A stretch of DNA of 44,392 nucleotides from an uncultured Rubritalea sp. (GCA_937981665.1 CALJOJ010000005.1:1-44392), one strand, 5' to 3'. Counted from the first letter of the stretch, positions 29,417 to 37,256 are shown. Notes: a model not told the origin generated them from the sequence alone. Made by a program: numbers and translations.

Positions 29417-31141
29417 TTAAGCTGCTGGGTTGGTAAATAGTTCTTTAAGCTCTTCGCTGCTATGCTTACGGGTGAAACTCGCAAAGTCTTCACCTTCATC
29501 ACGTTTCTGCATGTAAACTGTGAGCATATAAACGATGAGGTCTGGAACTTCAGTAAACGGGATAGACTCAAAAACATCTTGAGCGATAGCTCTGTTGTCA
29601 TCCACTCCCCCCCCCAGCACGATGTCGTAACCTTCCACAGTTTCCCCATTCACTTTACAAGGTGTCCCCTGAAGACCAATGTCACCAATATAGTGCTGAG
29701 CACAACTATTAGCACAGCCTGTCACGTGGATATTCAGAGGTGTGTCTAGCTCCACTTTCTCTTCGAGATACTTCGTAAGAACACTTGCATTTGCCTTAGT
29801 ATTCGCCGCAGCGAATTTACAACCAACACTACCAGTGCAAGCCACTAAGCCACTAGAAACATTCGTAGTCGTATGACTAAGTCCTGATTCCTTTACTCCC
29901 TCCAGCACAGCACTCACGTCCTCATCTTTCACATGTGGGATAATAAAATTATGCCAAGTTGTCAGGCGTATATCGGCCTTGCCAAACTTATCAGCAAGAG
30001 CAGACATCTGACGCATTTGCTCAGGAAGCACTCTACCAACGGGGGTCACCACTCCTATATAATTCAAACCTTCTTGAGACTGCTGATGGACACCGAAGTG
30101 CCCCTTCTTATCCTTGGCAGGTACTGGCTCACAGTCATCGAGTGGAACATAGCGTAATGAGAATGCCAACTTCTCCTGAACCTTTTCTAAATACTTAGCA
30201 TGCCCCCAATCATCGATAATATACTTCATTCTCGCGCGCTTACGGTTCGTTCTATCACCATGTTCGATGAAGACCCTTAAAATAGCGGCAGCCACAGCCA
30301 CACATTCATCAGGCTTCAATAGTAAGCCACAGTCACTCGCTAGTTGCTTATGCCCAGTGATACCACAGAGCTGCACACGGAAATAAACACCAGATTCAAG
30401 ATCCGCAGACCCTTTGTGCTCGATCGCGTAGAAGCCAATGTCATTAGTATCAGCACAAGTGGAAACTGCACCACCGCTATCAAAGCTAATATTAAACTTA
30501 CGCGGCATCCCATAAAGATCTCTGTTATTTAAGATATAATGATGCATCGACTTAGCGAGTGGCACGACATCGATAAGCTCCTGCTTATCAAAGCCAGAAG
30601 TCGGTGTACCAGTCACATTTCTAACATTATCTGCCCCAGCACCTTTAGATGTTAGACCCAGTTCAGTAAGCTTCTCTAACACCTTTACCACATTGCGTGG
30701 CCTGATCTCTCTGATCTGTAAATTCCCCCTATTGGTTAAATCAATGTAATTCCCACCCCAGTCTTCAGCTATCTCCGCAAGGCCACAGAACTGATGAGAA
30801 CTTAACACTCCAGCAGGAATACGGCATCTGAGCATGAACGAGTCTTGCGCAGGCTTCACATGAAACATCCCGTAGAATTTATAACGAAAGACATCACCTG
30901 CTTCTGGAAAGATATCTTCCCCCGCATTTTTCAAGATCGCATCCCAACAGTCTAAGCCATTACGCTCATACTTAATCGTCTCTTCTTTACAGAGTTCATC
31001 GACTGGTGTTCCGAATATTGATTCTTCGGGGTCATTTGTAAACTGCCCGGAGGCGTTTTGTCCCAAGAAAGGATACGCTTCTTTTATTCTACTAGCGAGA
31101 TACGCTTTTTGATCATCAGAGAAGGCACCAGTGTATTGCAT
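29417..31141 (-). CDS. nirA: NirA-type siroheme nitrite reductase (copy 1)
   Basis: A 574-residue siroheme/4Fe-4S reductase with the two-fold repeated nitrite/sulfite reductase architecture. The cluster ligands are C435, C441, C476 and C480 (CTGSVGC and CANSC). The N-terminal substrate-side motif reads [10 protein letters not shown] (137-146). The Gln-Ile-Arg form is typical of ferredoxin-nitrite reductases, whereas sulfite reductases have Q-[YL]-H there, so nitrite is the likelier substrate. It would reduce nitrite to ammonium in six electrons. The diflavin reductase encoded next may be its electron donor, which would be unusual because NirA normally uses ferredoxin. It is transcribed from its own upstream region, which has both a -24/-12 element and a 15-base dyad. 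Confidence 0.85.
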   Translation of the reverse strand: MQYTGAFSDDQKAYLASRIKEAYPFLGQNASGQFTNDPEESIFGTPVDELCKEETIKYERNGLDCWDAILKNAGEDIFPEAGDVFRYKFYGMFHVKPAQDSFMLRCRIPAGVLSSHQFCGLAEIAEDWGGNYIDLTNRGNLQIREIRPRNVVKVLEKLTELGLTSKGAGADNVRNVTGTPTSGFDKQELIDVVPLAKSMHHYILNNRDLYGMPRKFNISFDSGGAVSTCADTNDIGFYAIEHKGSADLESGVYFRVQLCGITGHKQLASDCGLLLKPDECVAVAAAILRVFIEHGDRTNRKRARMKYIIDDWGHAKYLEKVQEKLAFSLRYVPLDDCEPVPAKDKKGHFGVHQQSQEGLNYIGVVTPVGRVLPEQMRQMSALADKFGKADIRLTTWHNFIIPHVKDEDVSAVLEGVKESGLSHTTTNVSSGLVACTGSVGCKFAAANTKANASVLTKYLEEKVELDTPLNIHVTGCANSCAQHYIGDIGLQGTPCKVNGETVEGYDIVLGGGVDDNRAIAQDVFESIPFTEVPDLIVYMLTVYMQKRDEGEDFASFTRKHSSEELKELFTNPAA

Positions 31142-31153
31142 AATACTAGATTC

Positions 31154-31169
31154 AGCACCTCATGTGCCA
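31154..31169 (-). promoter_or_regulatory. Candidate sigma-54 promoter of nirA copy 1
   Basis: Minus strand reads TGGCACATGAGGTGCT: a perfect -24 TGGCAC and a -12 with one mismatch (GTGCT for TTGCT), in GG-N10-GC spacing. The predicted transcription start is about 31143, leaving only two bases before the ATG, which is a caveat. It shares TGG-N9-TGCT with the other sites of the island. Confidence 0.55.
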
Positions 31170-31208
31170 AAGCTGATCACTCACCCACGTTTTAAATGAA
31201 TTCAAATA

Positions 31209-31223
31209 ATGAGCAACATTCAT
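31209..31223 (-). promoter_or_regulatory. 15-base dyad operator upstream of nirA copy 1
   Basis: Read towards the gene, the bases are ATGAATGTTGCTCAT: an ATGA-N7-TCAT dyad that also fits the LysR T-N11-A rule. It lies 67 bases before the start codon. The same box (ATGAAT-N4-CTCAT, followed by TA) occurs 68 bases before nirA copy 2 in the same orientation. It is probably the binding site of a common regulator. Confidence 0.6.
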
Positions 31224-31257
31224 ACATGTCACAATGCGTTTTTAATCAGAACGACCT

Positions 31258-31307
31258 AAAAAAAAGATAATCGCCCACCGTAAAGACAAAGGAAACGGCA
31301 GGCGATT
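31258..31307 (-). terminator. Terminator after the porin gene
   Basis: AATCGCC (31269-31275) pairs with GGCGATT (31301-31307), with possible further inner pairing of CCGT and ACGG. On the minus strand the hairpin leads, after a few bases, into eight T (31265-31258). It starts 29 bases after the porin stop codon. The loop is long, so the folding is less certain than for the other terminators. Confidence 0.55.
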
Positions 31308-31335
31308 TAAATAAATAACTCAACCTCTATTCCAT

Positions 31336-32601
31336 CTAGAAGCTATAGTCTAATTGGACTGAAAACTGACCAATGTCAGTGCTAACTGCGCTATCATCAT
31401 CTCCGAAGAAGTAAGCAAACTTAGCTAATGCTTTAGCATTCGCATTAATAGGCTTCACAAGCACAAGGTCAGCTTCCCAACCATACGCTTCTGAAAACGA
31501 CTGGTCTCTGAAATGATGAACAGCAGCTTTCACAACAACACCAGCCACCTTAGTAGACGCCTTAAGATGAATATCACTTAGTCCATCAATTCTTGTATTA
31601 TTAAGTCCAAGCCTATCACCGATGAACTGATCAGCGTAACCATTAAAAGCGTGGACAGTTGCTAATGGCGTTCTAAAGTCATTACCTAGATACTCAACAC
31701 CAGCAGCATAAGTTACAGATCCCACTTTCTTTGAGAAATTAGTATGGGCATAAAATGCTGAATGATCAGCAGCAGAGCCAGCATCAGTCTGGTAAGCACC
31801 TTCTAGATAGAAAGAACCATAAGATTCTTTAAGATTGGCATAAGCTCCATAAGTATTATTACTTAGACCACCACCACGAGCTGCTTCGAAATCAATTAAG
31901 TAAGCGTAAGCCCCATATTTGTCATCACCTCGCGCAAGTGATCCATCCAAGATGTGTATATTACCGTCCCAAGCCTGAATTCCTCCAGTACCATCAGTAC
32001 CAAAAATTCGGTTTACTCTGTTAGCGTATGCATAGAAGAGAGAAAGATCATCTTTTTTGTATTCTACTGAAACAGCATCATATGTCTGCTCATTTTGTCT
32101 CCAAACTACGTTACCAACAAAAGCGGCATTATTTCTAATGATTCTCTGACGACCTATTTTAGCCGTAATCCCATTAGATGAGTACTTAACAAATGCTTGA
32201 TTAAGCTCGTGGTTTTCAGGATCAGCGATCGCTGTGTTACCTGCCACGAATGGACTAAAGTTTGCAGACTGCCCCGTTCCTACTTGATAGTCACGAACAG
32301 CAGCAAGAGTATGCTCAGACTGAACGAAAAAACTCAAAGGCTTATCACCGAAAAACTCCAAACCAGGCCTAAATCTAAACGTACCTGCATGAGAAGCATC
32401 AAAGCTCTGTTGATTTCTGAATTCATACCTAACGCGTGCATCAAGACTGAATTTAATAAAATCTAGCCCACTCGCCAACTCTGGCAATATTAGATTAGTA
32501 GGTTCAATAGGCTGAGTAAAATCTCCAGCTGTAGAAATTTCAGATAGAGCTCCTGTGGTCGCAAGTACACACAATGTTGATTTAGTTATTCTCTTATACA
32601 T
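31336..32601 (-). CDS. Outer-membrane porin, alginate-export-like beta-barrel
   Basis: A 421-residue protein with a signal peptide (MYKRITKSTLCVLATTGALS, cut near residue 24). It has alternating aromatic and polar strands throughout and a C-terminal Phe (QLDYSF), the hallmark of outer-membrane barrels. Segments such as FRFRPGLEFFGDKPLSFFVQ, VKYSSNGITAKIGRQRI and RQNEQTYDAVSVEY resemble the alginate-export/porin family. In this island it probably provides a pore for nitrate or nitrite rather than alginate (inference). It has its own promoter region and terminator, so it is a single-gene unit lying between the nirA copy 1 operon and lysR. Confidence 0.78.
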   Translation of the reverse strand: MYKRITKSTLCVLATTGALSEISTAGDFTQPIEPTNLILPELASGLDFIKFSLDARVRYEFRNQQSFDASHAGTFRFRPGLEFFGDKPLSFFVQSEHTLAAVRDYQVGTGQSANFSPFVAGNTAIADPENHELNQAFVKYSSNGITAKIGRQRIIRNNAAFVGNVVWRQNEQTYDAVSVEYKKDDLSLFYAYANRVNRIFGTDGTGGIQAWDGNIHILDGSLARGDDKYGAYAYLIDFEAARGGGLSNNTYGAYANLKESYGSFYLEGAYQTDAGSAADHSAFYAHTNFSKKVGSVTYAAGVEYLGNDFRTPLATVHAFNGYADQFIGDRLGLNNTRIDGLSDIHLKASTKVAGVVVKAAVHHFRDQSFSEAYGWEADLVLVKPINANAKALAKFAYFFGDDDSAVSTDIGQFSVQLDYSF

Positions 32602-32615
32602 AGTATAATAACTTA

Positions 32616-32631
32616 AGCAATGAGCATACCA
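32616..32631 (-). promoter_or_regulatory. Candidate sigma-54 promoter of the porin gene
   Basis: Minus strand reads TGGTATGCTCATTGCT: GG-N10-GC spacing, a perfect TTGCT -12 box, and two mismatches in the -24 box (TGGTAT for TGGCAC). The predicted start is about 32605, four bases before the ATG. It is one of five matching sites in the island. Confidence 0.55.
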
Positions 32632-32985
32632 ACAAACAAAAATCTACCTCATGTTAAATATTAAATAGACTCATAAAAAGATCTGCATCGAGTTTTCACT
32701 CAAAACAGATTTTCTAAAACTAATGAAGCTACTATCAAGGGAAATTCTGGAAACTAGCGATCTTGATGCAAAAAGAATAAAACAAGTAGAGCAAGGCACA
32801 TATTTGAAAGGGATAAGTACCCCTTTCAAATATGGAACGAAGCTATTCGTAGGTTTATGCTTTTGCCCAAAGCGACGTATTTTCAAGATACAAGCTTTGC
32901 TTGCAAACTTTCAAATCTAATAACAGAATCAGCAATATCGGGAGTTTTCAGAAGTTCCCTCTAGTTATAAATATTTTTTAATACC
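32632..32985. other. Intergenic region between lysR and porin, with a hairpin and small open frames
   Basis: About 350 bases with no gene I can support. Two overlapping open frames exist (65 codons plus strand at 32723-32920, 71 codons minus strand at 32886-32671). Neither has a recognisable domain or ribosome binding site. The region must hold the end of the lysR transcript. It contains the hairpin at 32800-32833 and a 17-base word shared with the transposase relic at 15 kb, so it may include insertion-sequence debris. Confidence 0.45.
32800..32833. repeat. Perfect inverted repeat (13-bp arms, 8-base loop)
   Basis: ATATTTGAAAGGG (32800-32812) and its exact complement (32821-32833) flank ATAAGTAC. 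No T-tract follows on either strand, so it is not a standard terminator. It could be an operator, an mRNA-end structure for lysR, or the remains of a mobile element. Confidence 0.75.
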
Positions 32986-33900
32986 TTAATCCAGCTTGAG
33001 TAACCCCTCAATACTCAACGCAAAGAACTTCAAGAAATTCTCCTCAATTAGAGATAAACTTTTTGATTTAGAAATATAATACCCCCACTCACGTAAAGGT
33101 GCTGGCGTTATTTCATGCTTAACAAGAGTTCCTCTCTCAAACTCATCGCGCGCTAGCCACTCAGTGACGATACCCACCCCTAGATCCAGTGCTACCATCT
33201 CCTTGATAGCTACCATACTACTCATCGTTAGTGTAGACCGCTGCTTGATCCCTATCCCAGGTAGATGCCTTTTTAGAATAGAATTAGTCACACTATCACC
33301 CCCATAAGTAATAAATTTTTCCTTGGCATAATCTTCAGCACAATCTGGTTTACTATCACACCATGCATGGTCAGGAGCAGTAATGAAACAAAGCTCATCT
33401 TCTGCAAGTTTTACAAATGGATGCATCGAAGTATGCAATTTAGAATAAAGACCAAAAGCCATATCCAACTCACCTTCATCTAACTTCTTGAGCTGATCTA
33501 CCGTATCACCCACTGTGATAAACACTTCACATTTCGCTTCTTTTTCGTAAAACGCCTTCAGAGCTTTCGGCAACACATGCTGACACAGCGTATCACTCAC
33601 TCCAATTTTGAGCGAGCTATACCCCCAGTCATTCAATGTATTTATTTTCGTAGCTGCGTTATCTAACTGCTGTATCGCCTTCTTAGCGTGATAAAGAAAG
33701 ACCTCACCGTGCGGTGTTAAAATACACTTTTTACCTAATCTCTCAATCAACTGACAACCGAGTATAGTCTCTAGTGTTTTCAAAGAGTGACTCACTGCTG
33801 ACTGAGTGAGATTGAGCACATTAGCAGTGGCTGTGAAGGAGCGAGTCTCTTCTAGAACTATAAAAGCTCTTAGCTGGCGAATTTCAGGAAGTTGGGTCAT
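32986..33900 (-). CDS. LysR-family transcriptional regulator
   Basis: A 304-residue LysR protein. The winged helix-turn-helix is at about 5-65 (LRAFIVLEETRSFTATANVL, then NLTQSAVSHSLKTLE). The effector-binding domain (about 90-300) includes LKIGVSDTLCQHVLPKALKAF. It is divergent from the nirA copy 2-dmsBC-nasA operon, the normal place for the activator of that operon. The 183-base intergenic region contains two candidate LysR-type boxes and a promoter-like element on each strand. It probably controls nitrate/nitrite assimilation in response to a nitrogen metabolite. CysB-like control of sulfur genes is a less likely alternative given the neighbours. Confidence 0.88.
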   Translation of the reverse strand: MTQLPEIRQLRAFIVLEETRSFTATANVLNLTQSAVSHSLKTLETILGCQLIERLGKKCILTPHGEVFLYHAKKAIQQLDNAATKINTLNDWGYSSLKIGVSDTLCQHVLPKALKAFYEKEAKCEVFITVGDTVDQLKKLDEGELDMAFGLYSKLHTSMHPFVKLAEDELCFITAPDHAWCDSKPDCAEDYAKEKFITYGGDSVTNSILKRHLPGIGIKQRSTLTMSSMVAIKEMVALDLGVGIVTEWLARDEFERGTLVKHEITPAPLREWGYYISKSKSLSLIEENFLKFFALSIEGLLKLD

Positions 33901-33944
33901 TATCTTAAGATATCTAACTAATATAATTTAATTATTACAATTAA

Positions 33945-33960
33945 CTACTTCTGAAAGTAG
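33945..33960. promoter_or_regulatory. Dyad overlapping the lysR promoter (possible autoregulatory operator)
   Basis: CTACTT (33945-33950) and AAGTAG (33955-33960) form a perfect 6-bp dyad around CTGA. It covers the predicted lysR transcription start (about 33948) and touches the -12 box. A regulator bound here would block lysR, which is typical of LysR autoregulation (inference). Confidence 0.4.
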
Positions 33961-33974
33961 CAACTACTATGCCA
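33959..33974 (-). promoter_or_regulatory. Candidate sigma-54 promoter of lysR
   Basis: Minus strand reads TGGCATAGTAGTTGCT: one mismatch in the -24 box, a perfect TTGCT -12 box and GG-N10-GC spacing. The predicted start is about 33948, giving a 48-base leader. This is the best overall match of the five. Confidence 0.6.
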
Positions 33975-34000
33975 AATAAAAAAACACACTTGTTTTAACC

Positions 34001-34015
34001 ATGAATAACACTCAT
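34001..34015. promoter_or_regulatory. 15-base dyad operator midway between the lysR and nirA2 promoters
   Basis: ATGAATAACACTCAT: ATGA-N7-TCAT with T-N11-A spacing. It is 26 bases from the lysR -24 box and 25 bases from the nirA copy 2 -24 box, so a bound regulator could serve both. It shares ATGAAT-N4-CTCATTA with the site upstream of nirA copy 1, at the same distance from the start codon (68 and 67 bases). Confidence 0.62.
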
Positions 34016-34040
34016 TAAAATTACCAACAATCTTCAAAAC

Positions 34041-34056
34041 TGGCATTCTAAATGCT
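34041..34056 (+). promoter_or_regulatory. Candidate sigma-54 promoter of the nirA2-dmsBC-nasA operon
   Basis: TGGCATTCTAAATGCT: one mismatch in the -24 box and one in the -12 box (ATGCT for TTGCT), with GG-N10-GC spacing. The predicted start is about 34067, giving a 17-base leader. The -12 half also forms one arm of an AATGCT-N11-AGCATT dyad (34051-34073). Confidence 0.55.
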
Positions 34057-34083
34057 CATCAATCATTAGCATTACACCACTTC

Positions 34084-35610
34084 ATGGAACCAACAGGCAA
34101 TAGTTCAACAATTACCAATATCGGTCAAGACGACCTAGATTGGAAAAAAATATCACCTTTCCTAAACAAAGGTGACGACCCAGAACTACTCTACTTCCTC
34201 TACAAAGGACTCATTTTCCCAAAGGAGGATACCCTTATGCTTCGCTGCAGAATGACCGGCGCTGAGCTAGACAGTAAACAGTTAATAGCTCTCGCGGAAA
34301 TAGCAGAAACCCACGGTGGTGGATATGCAGATATCACCACCCGTGCTAACTTCCAGATTAGAGAAATCCCATTTAAAGACGCCATCATCATCCTGAAGAA
34401 GCTCCTAGAGCTAGGTATCGCACCACCCATCACTGGATTAAACAACCTCAGAAACGTCACAGTCACCCCCACCACAGGATTTGACCCCGTAGAGCTTACC
34501 GACATCTCATCTATTGCTAAAGAAATCTACCAGCAAATGCTCTATAATGAAGAGCTTCAAGGTCTACCAGGTAAGTTCAACATCGCGCTCGATAGTGGTG
34601 GTAAAATTTCAGTTTCATCAGAGGCCAATGATCTAGGTATCAAAGCAGTTTCTTTAGACGGCAAAGTTTACTTCCGTCTAACAGCGGCAGACCTACATGG
34701 TGAAGACACCATCGCCAATGACCTTAACTGGCTCATCCTCCCAGAAAACATCGTCCACGTCGTCGCTACTATTATTAAGACTTACCTTCAGCTAGGTGAC
34801 TTCTCCAAGCGGCTCCGGTCTCGTATTAAATTCCTCATTAAGCAGATTGGTATAGAAACCTTTAAAGAGAAAGTTCTCGCTCAGCTTGAATGTGAAGTCA
34901 TTAATGACAGTAGTGTCACATTCACTAACCATGCCGAACCTGATGCCCATCTAGGTATTCAGCCACAGCGACAAGAAGACCTCTGCTACATTGGCGTCAA
35001 TGGCTCAGCCGGTAGATACACAAGCCAGCAGCTTAAACTTATTGCCTCTGTAGCGAACACCCACGGCAATGACACCATCCGTCTAACAACGCTACAGAAC
35101 TGCCTCATTCCATTTCTTAATCGATCCATCATTCCAGAAATTGTCGAAACGATTCAGGCAACAAAACTCACTGTAAACTCGAAGATAGCCGGCAGCATCA
35201 TTGCCTGCACAGGTAGTGCAGGTTGCTCATTTTCTGCCTCAGCGACTAAGGCTCACTCTCTTGCTCTGTCGCAGTATTTAGATGCTAATGGTGACTATAA
35301 TGAACCGATCAATATCCACTTTACTGGTTGTAGCTTCAGCTGCGCACAGCCATACATTGGTGACATCGGCCTCATTGGGACTAAGTCAAAAGGCGAAGAA
35401 TGCTACCACATCTTTCTCGGTGGCGGCGCTGAGTCTAACACCTCATCTGTACGAGTCTGGAAAGCAGTGCCTCACAACATCGTCCCACAGCACGTCAAAG
35501 CCATCTTAGACTTCTACGCTCAGCAAAAACAGTGCGGTGAAGACTTTAATCAATTCGTCCATCGTTACGGTGCTGAAAACTTTAACCAATCCATCGAGCC
35601 CTCAGGATAA
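34084..35610 (+). CDS. nirA: NirA-type siroheme nitrite reductase (copy 2)
   Basis: A 508-residue siroheme/4Fe-4S reductase, clearly related to copy 1 but shorter at the N-terminus by about 60 residues and divergent in sequence. Cluster ligands are C375, C381, C416 and C420 (CTGSAGC and CSFSC). The substrate-side motif TTRANFQIREI carries the Gln-Ile-Arg form found in nitrite reductases. It should reduce nitrite to ammonium. No flavoprotein or ferredoxin gene is adjacent; the gene is followed five bases later by the iron-sulfur/membrane anchor fusion and then nasA. This suggests that it works with that nitrate reductase module. Whether it draws electrons from the iron-sulfur subunit or from soluble ferredoxin is unknown. 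Confidence 0.85.
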   Translation: MEPTGNSSTITNIGQDDLDWKKISPFLNKGDDPELLYFLYKGLIFPKEDTLMLRCRMTGAELDSKQLIALAEIAETHGGGYADITTRANFQIREIPFKDAIIILKKLLELGIAPPITGLNNLRNVTVTPTTGFDPVELTDISSIAKEIYQQMLYNEELQGLPGKFNIALDSGGKISVSSEANDLGIKAVSLDGKVYFRLTAADLHGEDTIANDLNWLILPENIVHVVATIIKTYLQLGDFSKRLRSRIKFLIKQIGIETFKEKVLAQLECEVINDSSVTFTNHAEPDAHLGIQPQRQEDLCYIGVNGSAGRYTSQQLKLIASVANTHGNDTIRLTTLQNCLIPFLNRSIIPEIVETIQATKLTVNSKIAGSIIACTGSAGCSFSASATKAHSLALSQYLDANGDYNEPINIHFTGCSFSCAQPYIGDIGLIGTKSKGEECYHIFLGGGAESNTSSVRVWKAVPHNIVPQHVKAILDFYAQQKQCGEDFNQFVHRYGAENFNQSIEPSG

Positions 35611-35615
35611 TAACT

Positions 35616-37256
35616 ATGCTAACTCTAGAAGATCCCAAAAAAGCAACCGCTAGTGAAGCCACCTTGATTGACTCACTGCTTGCCGAACAGAAACAACTCA
35701 CCGCTGTTGAGCGCTTCAGCCAGCAGCACGAGAACAGCTCTCAGATTCTTCAAGAGAAAAGCTACAAAGACCTTATTCCTATCAGAAAACCCTCTACGGG
35801 CGAGCAGTACAGCTTCGCCGTAGATCTAGATAAATGTACAGGATGTAAGACCTGCGTTGTCGCCTGTCACAGTCTCAATGGACTCGATAAAAACGAATCA
35901 TGGCGTGACATCGGTGAGCTAGTCAGCCTAGATTCTCCAGATCAGCAGACTGTCACCAGCGCTTGCCACCACTGTGCTGATCCTGCTTGTCTCAATGGCT
36001 GTCCAGTCGGGGCTTATGAGAAGATGGAAGACACCGGTGTGGTCAAGCACCTCGATGACCAATGTATCGGCTGCTCATACTGTGAGCTAAAATGCCCTTA
36101 CGGTGTCCCCAAGTATAACAAGGATCTCGGCATTGTTAGAAAATGTGACATGTGCCACGAACGCCTCGCAGAAGGTGAAGCACCTGCTTGTGTGCAGTCT
36201 TGTCCTAGTGGAGCCATTTCTATCCAGCTCATCACCACAGACGAGATCCGAGCAAATGCAGCTAAGCAAGAATCCATTATCAAAGGAGCATTCCGCTCAG
36301 ACTATACCCTTCCATCTTCTACTTACACAAGCTCTCGTAAGCTCAGTGAGTCAATGGTTCCAGGAGATGAACATTCTATAAAGCCATCTCACGCGCACAC
36401 ACCACTCAGCATCATGCTGACGCTGACCCAGCTTTCTGTAGGCGTCTCAGCAGCTGACCTTATGACTCGTTGGTTAGCTTCAGAGTGGTCACTTTCTTTA
36501 CAAATACCACTTTGCGTTCTAGCCGTCATACTAGGTCTAACAGGTCTAGCATCTAGTATCCTTCACCTCGGTAGCCCTAAAGGAGCATGGAGAGTATTCC
36601 TCGGTCTCAAGAAATCTTGGCTCAGCAGAGAAATCATCCTCTTCGGTATGTGGATGCCGGTCTTGCTTGGTCACACCGCACTCACCATCGCAGGACAAAA
36701 CCCCAGCTCACTACCTGACTGGCTTCCAACTATCACTCCAGAGATCCTGAACCTCAGCGCTATTTCTACAGTAGTACTAGGCCTCATCTCCGTCTTCTGC
36801 TCCATCATGGTGTATGTAGATACCATGAGAGAATTCTGGTCACTCGGTAAGACGACTTCTAAGTTCATGGGAACCACAGCACTCGGAGGTGCTATCTCCT
36901 TGTTAGCATTATCGCTCCTCTTTTCAGACAGTTCTCCTTTCATCATTTGGTTCACAGCTATTCTCAGTGTGATCGGTAAGATATACGCTGACACTATTTC
37001 TCTCAAAGCCGCGAAAGACAGCGAGTGGTCATTTGCTAAAAGAAGCGCACTTATCCAGCTGCGTAGCCTTCGCCCCACAATGATTATTCGCTGGGTAATG
37101 ATGACTCTCACTATCATCAGTACCCTCATCGCCGTCTTCATTCCACTCTTCGCTATCATTGCTATCCTCAGTTTACTTGCTGGTGAGTTCTTCCAACGTC
37201 AGATTTTCTTCCAAGCAGTAGTCACTCTCAAAATGCCAGGCCACCTAGAACGATGA
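35616..37256 (+). CDS. DmsB-DmsC fusion: four-cluster ferredoxin subunit with quinol-oxidising membrane anchor
   Basis: A 546-residue fusion. After a 65-residue extension, the DmsB-like part has all sixteen Cys for four 4Fe-4S clusters: C74/C77/C80/C84, C117/C120/C125/C129, C150/C153/C156/C160 and C177/C180/C192/C196. From about residue 265 it is a DmsC-type anchor with about eight membrane helices. This part includes the family motif [20 protein letters not shown] followed by SREI, and the closing [18 protein letters not shown]. DmsC anchors take electrons from menaquinol or ubiquinol. There is no Tat signal, so the cluster domain faces the cytoplasm, as required to feed NasA. AGGA stands 10 bases before the ATG, one of the few ribosome-binding-like sites here. 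It overlaps nasA by four bases (ATGA), so the two are translationally coupled. Confidence 0.85.
   Translation: MLTLEDPKKATASEATLIDSLLAEQKQLTAVERFSQQHENSSQILQEKSYKDLIPIRKPSTGEQYSFAVDLDKCTGCKTCVVACHSLNGLDKNESWRDIGELVSLDSPDQQTVTSACHHCADPACLNGCPVGAYEKMEDTGVVKHLDDQCIGCSYCELKCPYGVPKYNKDLGIVRKCDMCHERLAEGEAPACVQSCPSGAISIQLITTDEIRANAAKQESIIKGAFRSDYTLPSSTYTSSRKLSESMVPGDEHSIKPSHAHTPLSIMLTLTQLSVGVSAADLMTRWLASEWSLSLQIPLCVLAVILGLTGLASSILHLGSPKGAWRVFLGLKKSWLSREIILFGMWMPVLLGHTALTIAGQNPSSLPDWLPTITPEILNLSAISTVVLGLISVFCSIMVYVDTMREFWSLGKTTSKFMGTTALGGAISLLALSLLFSDSSPFIIWFTAILSVIGKIYADTISLKAAKDSEWSFAKRSALIQLRSLRPTMIIRWVMMTLTIISTLIAVFIPLFAIIAILSLLAGEFFQRQIFFQAVVTLKMPGHLER

Noticed and set aside
32671-32920. Two overlapping small genes on opposite strands in the porin-lysR gap
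   Set aside because: No ribosome binding site, no domain and mutual overlap. The hairpin inside them argues for non-coding or relic DNA.
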